Notes under the pieces: model-generated | The model's input: only the letters and a program-made list of their open reading frames with translations | What the model was told of the DNA's origin: nothing | Databases searched by the model: none | Assembly (NCBI GenBank): GCA_036898135.1 | Contig: CM072516.1 | Span: forward strand, 66,749,672-66,813,671 | Direction: 5' to 3' | DNA from: Oncomelania hupensis | Taxonomy: Eukaryota; Mollusca; Gastropoda; Littorinimorpha; Pomatiopsidae | Length of the DNA stretch: 64,000 nt | Translations under genes and position numbers: made by a program | Shown: positions 56,455 to 64,000 of the stretch, one piece after another | Layout: each line of letters begins with the position of its first letter | Numbering within the stretch: the first letter of the stretch is position 1

Positions 56455-56622
56455 TAACCCCGTTCAGCCTGCTCTGAAGTCCCAGTTACTTACTCCTGTT
56501 CAGCCTACTCTTACGTCACAGTTCACTTACTCCCGTTCAGCCTGCTTTTAAGTCCCAGTTCACTTACTCCCGTTCAGCCTACTCTTAGGTCCAAGTTCAC
56601 TGACTCTCATTCAGCCTATAAT
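56455..56622 (+). repeat. 37-38 bp minisatellite, about 4.5 units
   Basis: Units repeat CCGTTCAGCCT, then CTCTTAAGTCCCAGTTCACT, with scattered substitutions. Confidence 0.85.
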
Positions 56623-56699
56623 GTACATGTATACACTAACAGATTTAATGCCAAGCTAAACCGCTCAGACTTTCGACTCAGCAACTTCAAAGTCCCTTC

Positions 56700-56990
56700 T
56701 ACAGCACGTGCGCGCACACATCCACACACGCATGCACGCACCAACACGTACACACACAATCACATACCCACACGCACAATCACGCACACACACATACTTA
56801 CAAACATACCAACACGCACGCACATACAAAAACAAATAATCACACACCAACGCACGTACGCATACACACATAATCACACACCAACGCACGCAAACACAAA
56901 CACACACAATCACACATCCAAGCACGCACACATATATATATACATACACACACGCACACAAGGACACACACATACACACACACCCACACC
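56700..56990. repeat. Degenerate CA/CG-rich simple sequence
   Basis: Irregular CA repeats with many ACGC interruptions. The 124-residue minus-strand frame across it is a repeat artefact. Confidence 0.85.
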
Positions 56991-56994
56991 CGCA

Positions 56995-57513
<519 letters not shown>

Positions 57514-58069
57514 TTTAAGTATTGTTGTCTTGTTGAAATACAATGAAAACACTAAAGCTTGTTTCAAAAACACACTATGGCTTACTTGGTATTGGTTAAA
57601 CAGAGAAAAAGACAAATGATGCAGGCATAGGGCTTTAGCGCTATTATCGGATTTTAGCATGCTCAAAGGTATAGACTGAGAGGGTTGTCCTAATAGGTAA
57701 AACGAAAGGACAAACCTTTTCCTACATGCACTATTGGCAGTCTGGTACTCTTGTGTGTACAAGGTCGCGCATGCAAGACACAAAGACAAACCCTTTCCTC
57801 CAAGGACTACCATCAAAGGCAATACTTAATTCATTTTTGTACGTATAGTTCAAAGAACACTAAGAGGCTTCAACCAATATCATTAAAAGTCAAGTAGCTC
57901 GGTAGAAGACATTTAGACAAGTGCTGGACGCTAACGCGGTTATTATACCGCCCCCCACTCTCCCTCATTCTTTCCCCCCTCCTCCCCGCTCCCACCTTCT
58001 TCCACCCCCCCCCCCTTTTTTTTCTGGAGCCCTTTAAAACCCGTTTATAGGAAAATATCGCCTAAAATA
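57514..58069. other. Spacer, no gene recognised
   Basis: C/T-rich patch at 57,950-58,025, otherwise nothing supported. Confidence 0.4.
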
Positions 58070-58240
58070 AATATATACTGATCATCTATAGCGCACTAGC
58101 AAGCTAACAGAGCTTCTCAAGACGCTTGCACTGAGTTTGTACACGCACTAAATAGTTTACTGAAATCAGGTTCGAACTCACGTTGCAGGGCGCACGTAAA
58201 GAAACTTAAGCCATCAGCCACCGAACCCACCATACTGCTC
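58070..58240 (-). mobile_element. tRNA-derived SINE (family C), minus copy
   Basis: On the minus strand a tRNA-like head with box B-like AGTTCGAACCTG is followed by the body and GCGCTATAGATG-type end seen at 24,305-24,489. More diverged in box A. Confidence 0.7.
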
Positions 58241-59581
58241 CACCCACAGATTTTGCATACACATACCCTAAACACACACACAGCACAAAAATCCAGGACA
58301 CTGCTTGTGTAGTGCCCAGGAATTCACTACATCAGTTTTTTTTCTTCTTATATTCGAGTAAAATAAACAAACTATTTGTGAAGACATAACATATAATCTT
58401 ATAAAAAGAGATAAACCAACTGAACTTAATAGAAAGATGAACAAATACAGCGAAATACAAAACGTTAACAAAATCGCTTTTGACACTTAGCATAAGTTGT
58501 ATGTGCTTCAGATTGCCAAGATTAGAGAGCTTTAGGAAGCACAGAAACTTGGTTCGTAGTTCTTTTTCGTAGGAAAGCCCCCAGTCTACGACATGACTTT
58601 TGCGTTTCAGGAAGGCCACGACCTCCGCATTTGCATTACGCAGAAAACTTCGATGAGAGGAATTGCGAATTTTCATCATTTTAAAGAATCGTGATTCTCA
58701 TGTTAAGTTTCTGATATTTGTTCCATATATTGGGTCAATTGCTATAAACGTAAGTTTGAATAAATGCTTTGACTGTATTCTTTCACCAATTGTTGTTGTT
58801 GTTTATTCATTAAAATAGGCGTACTTTGCTCCGAAAAAAAGGGTGCTGTTTTGCGCTGCTTTTGCTTTCAGATGTAAAATGGCGGAGGAGTTTGTGGTTC
58901 TGATTGAGATTTTCAACATACGTTTTGCATTATGTGTAGATTTTATGTGTCTCCTAGGGGCATAGAAAAAAAGCAACATCTTTTTTCTGGTGTATTTTTA
59001 TGAATGTGCACGAACAGCCCTTGGTTTAGATGAGCCCTGTACAACTAGGTTCGTAGGCCTAAACGGGCTAGTTGGTAGGCAATGAACACAAGTTGGAGCT
59101 ATAGAAGCTCTCTAATTTGTGTCGCTGTTTTTTTGTTTTTTAAAGGAGAATAAAAAAATTACCAATGCTCTATCCTAAACTTCAACTAAACTTTCGTTGG
59201 GAAAAGTGTCTGTTTTAGCCCGCGATGAACCAAATCAAAAGACTCGTGCGTTTTCGAGGAAAACAACCTCCGCAAATTAGAGAGTTATGGCATTTACCTC
59301 CCCTGGATAAGAACGAACAAAATTTCGTCTGCAACTAAAGGCGCTTCCGCTTCAGAACCGCAGGCACGAAGAAAAGTTCCTAAGGATTTCCCGATTGCAT
59401 AACCGGAAACGAAAAGGATCACTACGCTGGTCGATCTAAAGTTGTCTAAAATATTGTTAGCATAAGTTGTATGTGCTTCAGATTGCCAAACAATGTTGTA
59501 GGCTCTCCGTTCCATTTTGTGCTTTAACTTTGAACATTCCCAACTTTCAAAATTACACATCAAAGTGCCTGACTCCACCTC
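58241..59581. other. Spacer with a 33-bp direct repeat
   Basis: A 33-bp identical sequence (core GTTGTATGTGCTTCAGATTG) occurs at about 58,490-58,522 and 59,458-59,490. A short ATGGCGGAGG start-like motif near 58,879 leads only about 22 codons. No gene can be supported. Confidence 0.4.
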
Positions 59582-59811
59582 TCTGAACCGTCCAGACTTG
59601 CCTTCGGTGTTCCTCAGGGGTCAGTTCTAGGCCCTGTTCTTTTCATCCTTTACACATCTCCTCTGTCTCACATCATCCAAAAACCATGACTCTTTCCACC
59701 ATTTCTACGCAGACGACACACAGTTGAAAAACAGTGACACTCCTGAAAACCTTCCATCCATTCTGACCAAAACTTCTGAATGCTTTGAAGACGTTTCTAA
59801 CTAGATGACAG
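59582..59811 (+). pseudogene. LINE reverse transcriptase fragment (YADD region), CR1/L2-type
   Basis: Plus-strand frame with [17 protein letters not shown] (RT block 4), then after a frameshift FHHFYADDTQL with the catalytic YADD, and SECFEDVSN. It is cut at 59,811 by the LTR retrotransposon. The remainder presumably lies beyond the window on the other side of that insertion. Confidence 0.8.
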
Positions 59812-60221
59812 TGTTACGTTGAAACGCGAATGGTGCGTATGAAATGCGCACGATGTTATGTGTGAAGCGCCTGCGCCTGCAATGGTAGGCTTGTGTGTGA
59901 CGCGCGCGATAGATCTGTTCGTTTTATTTTGCAACGCATGCAGTAATAGAGTGTATTTATCTTTGATTTGATTTTGCGTTGTTATTAGTAGAAGCTTTGT
60001 GTAACGTTGATGTTTTAGTTGCTCGATATTATTTGAGAACGTTCTCGAGTCAGTTGTTTACTATCGATCGAAGCGTGTGGATTATTCTGTTGGTTACCAT
60101 GGAAGCTTCCATTCCAAATGAGGTTGTATGACGTGAGTCACGTGATGATGAAATTCATTTTGATTGGTTGTGGTGTTTTATGTAGGATTATTCTCGTTTA
60201 TTCCCGTGTATGTAGAGAGAC

Positions 60222-60228
60222 TATATAA
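60222..60228 (+). promoter_or_regulatory. TATA-type box in the LTR
   Basis: TATATAA followed by a GC-richer stretch, at a place expected for transcription start in the LTR. The start site itself is not demonstrated. Confidence 0.6.
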
Positions 60229-60335
60229 GCGCCGCACTGTTAAAAAAGATGAGATGTTGATTGTTGTTGATAGTGAGTTGGAAAGTGAAATTTGAGAGTG
60301 AGAAGGCGATTGTATGCAGTTGTTGATGTGTGCTG

Positions 60336-60341
60336 AATAAA
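60336..60341 (+). promoter_or_regulatory. Polyadenylation signal in the LTR
   Basis: AATAAA about 115 bp after the TATA-type box, the usual order for an LTR R region. It is also seen in the related solo LTR as GAATAAAG near 33,320. Confidence 0.6.
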
Positions 60342-60493
60342 AGTGGAAAACTTCATACGTCGACTTTGTGACTTGTATGCTGCTTGAGCGGGTTGCGTGA
60401 ATAAACGAATCTGAGTTACACCCTATCAGGAATTCAGCATTGGGGCTGAATCAGATACTGATAGAAAACACCAACATCAAACTGAGTGTAACA

Positions 60494-60996
60494 TTTTGGG
60501 GGCCAAGCCGGGATTCACGCCATAGCCAAGGGTTCAACTGCTACAACAAGCGAGTCAACGTTACGAGAGGCAGTCATCGAGGGTAGCCGCCAACGAGTTG
60601 CGTCGAGAGGGGCCAACATACTGGGACTACATCACCGATAGGTTCGGGTTGACTGCAAGGGCGTGTAGTCGCTGAAGAGTTGCTTCGTGAGCGAACAACA
60701 GATCGGGACTACGTGGCTACCGTAAGACTACGTCGAGGGACAGTCTCGGAGCTACATCGCCAGTGTTACAGAGAGCGGCGAGCGGACGTCGCGTCTACTT
60801 CAGCACAGGAGCGTGTACATCAACACCAGCGTGGTGTAGCGTCGCATACGACGAGGACAGCGGGGCCTGCGTCAGCGAAGGCGACTAGTGACAAGCATCA
60901 GCGCTAATGCAGAAAGCGTGCTGTTCTAGAACAGTCTAGAAAGGTACAGCACAGTAAAGAACTTTCCAGAAAAGAACTTTCCAGAAAAGCATCAAG
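60494..60996 (+). other. Leader between LTR and gag
   Basis: GC-rich, 500 bp, with stops in the gag frame until 60,957. Packaging signals would be expected here. The 75-residue frame at 60,680-60,907 has no recognisable domain. Confidence 0.55.
60497..60514 (+). promoter_or_regulatory. Primer-binding site of the LTR retrotransposon
   Basis: TGGGGGCCAAGCCGGGAT begins three bases after the LTR with the TGG expected to pair with a tRNA CCA end. The outer parts fit a proline-type tRNA 3' end, with four central mismatches to the usual complement. The exact primer is uncertain. Confidence 0.65.
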
Positions 60997-63900
60997 ATGG
61001 CGGACCTCTGGCAGAAAGGGGTTGAACTAAATCTAAAAGGCAAACAGCTGACGGAGTACGTCAAATTCCAGGAGAGAATATTGCGTGAAGAAAAAGAAAG
61101 AGAATTAGAACTGAAGCGTCTGGAAATTGAAGAGAGGCGTCAAGAAAAAGAAGAACAACGTCGCCGAGAAGACAGAGAATCAGAAGAACAGCGGCGCCGA
61201 GAAGAAAGAGAGGAAAGAGAGGCTGAGCGTCAGTACCAGCTAGAGTTGGCGCGTATCCAGAACAATCAGCATGCGCCACAAGTCACCAACGACCATACGG
61301 CTCCAAAATTGCCAGCTTTCGTCGACGGGAAGGACCAGATCGACAGCTATCTGGCGAGATTCGAAAGGTTTGCCAAAAGCTCTAACTGGCAACCTCAAGA
61401 CTGGGCGATTCGACTAAGTGCACTTCTGACGGGAGAAGCACTCGACGTCTACACCAGATTGTCGGACGATGACGCTAAAGACTACGACGTCTTGAAAGAG
61501 GCCCTATTGCAGAGCTACAACTTTACAGAGAAGGGCTACCGTAAACGCTTCCGTGAATGCCGGCCTAAGTCAGACGAGACGCCAAAGCAATTTGTGGAGC
61601 GCCTGTCGTCATACTTACACAAATGGGTGGAACTATCAGGCAGAGGAAAGTCTTACGATAGTCTCCATGACCTGATCGTGAAGGAACAATTTCTCAATGC
61701 CTGTCACAAGGATCTAGCGACCCACTTAGAAGAACAAAAGCTGCAGACGCTTAAAGATGTGACTGAGGCTGCTGAAAGATATCTCATCGCTCATGGGAAG
61801 ACCCTGGGGCCACCCAGCGCGACGAAACATTTTCAGAAGACTGGAAACCATGGGAACCAGATCCAGGGAAGCCAGACGAACCAGAAACAGACGGACTCCA
61901 CGCCTCCTCCCAGGGAAGGGCATTCAAGAGGCTGTTTCACCTGCAACGCTACAGACCACAGAGCGGCTAACTGTCCTCAAAACAAAAGTAGCGGACAGCG
62001 GGGCAGTACGGACAATGCAGCGGTGGGCAACCGACAGAGACGTTTCTCCAATCAACGGCAAACCAGTAGATCTGACCATCAGGTGTGCGGCGGGAGCGTC
62101 ATCCTTCCGAGTGAAACCGAGCGCACAGCTACCCCTGCGGACGTGCAAGAGTGCATGACTGATGGCCAACTTCTCCTTGCCAACGGGAAATCCATCCCCG
62201 TCGTCGCCAGCGCAGCTGTGACCGTCCAGAACATGCCTGTTTCCAAGGGACGCGTCGGAAATCATGAAGTGACTGTCTTAAGAGACTCTGGCTGTAGTGG
62301 GGTCATCGTCAGAGAAGACCTAATCGCTAAAGAACAGTTCACTGGCGATTCAAAATGGACACTTATGGCCGACAGCAAATGTGTGAGAGCGCCAGTTGCG
62401 AAGATTCATGTCAACACCCCTTTCTACATAGGCGAAGTCGAAGCGGTTTGCCTGAAGAAGCCGCTATACGATTTGATGATCGGGAATATCGACGGTGCGA
62501 GGCGACCCGACGACCCCGATCCAGAGTGGAGTCCTGCCTCAACTCAACACGTCGAAGTTGTGGAGGAGGATCCATTGCCATTTCCCGATGGAGACCTTAC
62601 AGAGCTGCTACGGGACAATGTGGTTACTCCGGCTCAGCCCTGCCGACCAGAGATTGTCGGTGCCGTTACTACCAGGGCCCAGGCCAAGAGAGACAAGACT
62701 ACTACGCCACTGAAGGTCGCCGACAACTCAAAAGCTGCCATCGTGGACAGAGATAAGCTGATCCAGCTCCAGGAAGCTGATAGCACTTTAAACAAGTACA
62801 GGAACCGCCAAGACCACGTGACCAAAGGCAGTGGTACGGTCTATTCTGAGGTGAAGGCCAAGATCCTGTATCGAATCTTCCAGCACCCCAGGGTCAACGG
62901 AGGGAAACCACTACGTCAAGTCTTGGTACCGTTACCCCTAAGGCGCCAGGTGATGGAAGTAGCGCATGACTCAATCATGGGAGGTCACCTGGGTATCAAG
63001 AAGACGTCGGATAGAATCCAGGCGGTATTCTACTGGCCAGGACTTCATGCGGACGTCAGCCGTTTCTGCCGATCGTGTGACATTTGCCAGAAGACCATAC
63101 CTCGAGGAAGGGTCCCGAAAGTGCCTATGCAGAGGATGCCTCTGATCGACCGACCTTTCAAGAGGGTGGCCTTAGACCTAATCGGCGAAATAAGACCTCC
63201 GAGTGAAGAAGGTCATCGATGGGTACTGACTTTAGTTGACTATGCGACTCGGTACCCAGAAGCAGTGCCTCTGAAGAAGATTGACACTGAAACGGTAGCA
63301 GAGGCACTGGTGGACATGTTCAGTAGACTTGGAGTGCCTGAAGAAATTCTGACAGACCTCGGGACGCAGTTCGTCTCTGACTGCATGAAGGAGGTCAACA
63401 GACTGCTGAGCATCCGGCATTTGACTACGACACCCTACCATCCAATGTGCAACGGGCTTGTCGAAAAGTTCAATGCTACGTTGAAGTCCACCCTGAAGAA
63501 ACTGTGCAGCGAGCAGCCCAGACAATGGCATCGCTACATCAATGCCCTACTTTTCGCCTACAGAGAAGTACCGCAGGAGTCCTCCGGCTTTTCTCCGTTC
63601 GAGCTGCTGTACGGAAGAACCATCAGAGGGCCGATGCACATCCTGAAAGAACTGTGGACGAAGGAAGTGGACACCCCAGAGGTGAAGAACAGTTACCAGT
63701 ACGTGTTTGAGCTACGGGAGAAGCTGGAGCAGACTCTCGAGATAGCCAGAGAAAACCTGAAGAAGTCCCAAGATTGTGGAAAGCACTACTACGATCGTAG
63801 GGCTGTAAACAGGAAGTTCAAACCTGGCAACAAAGTGCTGGTGCTGCTACCTACTGATCATAATAAGTTGCTGATGCAGTGGAAAGGCCCGTACGAAGTG

Positions 63901-64000
63901 GAGACCGTGGTGGGGATCAACGACTACAAGGTGAAGGTCGGCCAGCATTCCAAGATATACCACGCCAACCTCCTTAAGCTGTACGTGGAAAGGCCATCAG
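60997..64000 (+). CDS. Gag-protease-integrase polyprotein of a Gmr1-like Ty3/gypsy element (open at window edge)
   Basis: One frame is open for 1,001 codons from an ATG in good context (AAGATGG) to the edge. Residues 25-85 are a Glu/Arg-rich coiled coil. The capsid region follows, with a SCAN-like C-terminal domain at about 175-266. A CCHC knuckle has C313, C316, H321 and C326. The protease motif is RDSG with Asp430, and then a linker contains AVTTRAQAKR. The integrase follows directly: HHCC (H657, H664, C694, C697), the catalytic D727, D787 and E823 (35 residues between the last two), and a GPY module at 964-966. No reverse transcriptase or RNase H lies between protease and integrase. In most Ty3/gypsy elements they do; the Gmr1-like group places integrase first. 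Reverse transcriptase is expected beyond the edge. No stop or frameshift is seen, so the copy may be young. Confidence 0.93.
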   Translation, partial: MADLWQKGVELNLKGKQLTEYVKFQERILREEKERELELKRLEIEERRQEKEEQRRREDRESEEQRRREEREEREAERQYQLELARIQNNQHAPQVTNDHTAPKLPAFVDGKDQIDSYLARFERFAKSSNWQPQDWAIRLSALLTGEALDVYTRLSDDDAKDYDVLKEALLQSYNFTEKGYRKRFRECRPKSDETPKQFVERLSSYLHKWVELSGRGKSYDSLHDLIVKEQFLNACHKDLATHLEEQKLQTLKDVTEAAERYLIAHGKTLGPPSATKHFQKTGNHGNQIQGSQTNQKQTDSTPPPREGHSRGCFTCNATDHRAANCPQNKSSGQRGSTDNAAVGNRQRRFSNQRQTSRSDHQVCGGSVILPSETERTATPADVQECMTDGQLLLANGKSIPVVASAAVTVQNMPVSKGRVGNHEVTVLRDSGCSGVIVREDLIAKEQFTGDSKWTLMADSKCVRAPVAKIHVNTPFYIGEVEAVCLKKPLYDLMIGNIDGARRPDDPDPEWSPASTQHVEVVEEDPLPFPDGDLTELLRDNVVTPAQPCRPEIVGAVTTRAQAKRDKTTTPLKVADNSKAAIVDRDKLIQLQEADSTLNKYRNRQDHVTKGSGTVYSEVKAKILYRIFQHPRVNGGKPLRQVLVPLPLRRQVMEVAHDSIMGGHLGIKKTSDRIQAVFYWPGLHADVSRFCRSCDICQKTIPRGRVPKVPMQRMPLIDRPFKRVALDLIGEIRPPSEEGHRWVLTLVDYATRYPEAVPLKKIDTETVAEALVDMFSRLGVPEEILTDLGTQFVSDCMKEVNRLLSIRHLTTTPYHPMCNGLVEKFNATLKSTLKKLCSEQPRQWHRYINALLFAYREVPQESSGFSPFELLYGRTIRGPMHILKELWTKEVDTPEVKNSYQYVFELREKLEQTLEIARENLKKSQDCGKHYYDRRAVNRKFKPGNKVLVLLPTDHNKLLMQWKGPYEVETVVGINDYKVKVGQHSKIYHANLLKLYVERPS

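Larger units (their letters stand above)
59812..60493 (+). mobile_element. 5' LTR of a Ty3/gypsy (Gmr1-like) retrotransposon
   Basis: A 682-bp LTR with ends TGTTACG and GTGTAACA. It is immediately followed by a primer-binding site. It contains a TATA-type box (60,222-60,228) and an AATAAA (60,336-60,341), so it should hold promoter and polyadenylation functions. Related solo LTRs at 32,596 and 41,977 confirm the ends. The 5-bp flank on the left is GACAG; the right flank is outside the window. Confidence 0.9.

Noticed and set aside
58879..58950. A gene start (ATGGCGGAGGAG)
   Set aside because: The frame closes after about 22 codons and no donor or downstream exon was found.
60680..60907. 75-residue frame in the retroelement leader
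   Set aside because: No domain, different frame from gag and GC-rich leader; most likely chance.
61793..62158. Several frames of 60-133 residues overlapping 61-64 kb
   Set aside because: Shadows of the 1,001-codon gag-pol frame in other phases or on the other strand.

Overview
The window looks like a stretch of animal nuclear DNA, most likely from a mollusc or another lophotrochozoan. It holds intron-bearing genes with GT..AG junctions, very AT-rich spacers, and many microsatellites (CT, GA, CA, TA, AAT). It is densely layered with tRNA-derived SINEs, LINE ends, MITE-like DNA elements and one LTR retrotransposon. The species assignment is inference. There are no operons, rRNA genes, CRISPR arrays or convincing functional tRNA genes.

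Two host protein-coding genes can be supported, both on the minus strand. The first (11,638-15,169) is a four-exon RING-CH (MARCH-type) membrane E3 ubiquitin ligase of about 392 residues with all eight zinc ligands and two membrane segments. The second (44,781-47,600) is the 3' half of a rhodopsin-class neuropeptide-type GPCR: three exons covering extracellular loop 2 to the C-terminus. Its TM1-TM4 exons were not found and probably lie beyond the right edge. A 57-nt open segment with good splice signals (17,785-17,841, minus) may be another exon.

Layout: 1-9.1 kb is spacer filled with copies of a 565-577 bp retroposon (family A). 9.3-10.3 kb is a DNA element with 13-bp inverted ends and a 7-bp target duplication. 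11.6-15.2 kb is the MARCH gene with a TTAA-flanked MITE in intron 3. 15.4-17.3 kb holds three LINE 3' ends with AGGAT tails. 19.4-20.2 kb is a Tigger/pogo remnant. 22.4-30.6 kb holds a TTAGGG-like block, a decayed CR1/L2-type LINE carrying a SINE, another LINE 3' end, and a hAT-like element. 32.6-33.5 kb is a solo LTR. 35.6-37.9 kb is a family A copy split by a 1,775-bp Mutator-like element. 40.7-42.6 kb is a 46-bp minisatellite and a second solo LTR. 44.8-47.6 kb is the GPCR. 48.9-54.6 kb is a LINE 3' end, SINE pieces, simple repeats and a 5' LINE portion encoding endonuclease. 59.8-64 kb is the LTR retrotransposon.

The most interesting items are at the right. The LTR element has one reading frame, open for 1,001 codons to the window edge, in the order SCAN-like capsid, zinc knuckle, protease, integrase. 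No reverse transcriptase lies between protease and integrase, which is the unusual Gmr1-like arrangement of Ty3/gypsy elements. In the GPCR, both visible introns begin with decayed tandem arrays whose repeat unit contains the exon-intron junction itself, so that candidate splice donors are serially duplicated. Several transposon insertions have exact target-site duplications, which makes their nesting order readable.
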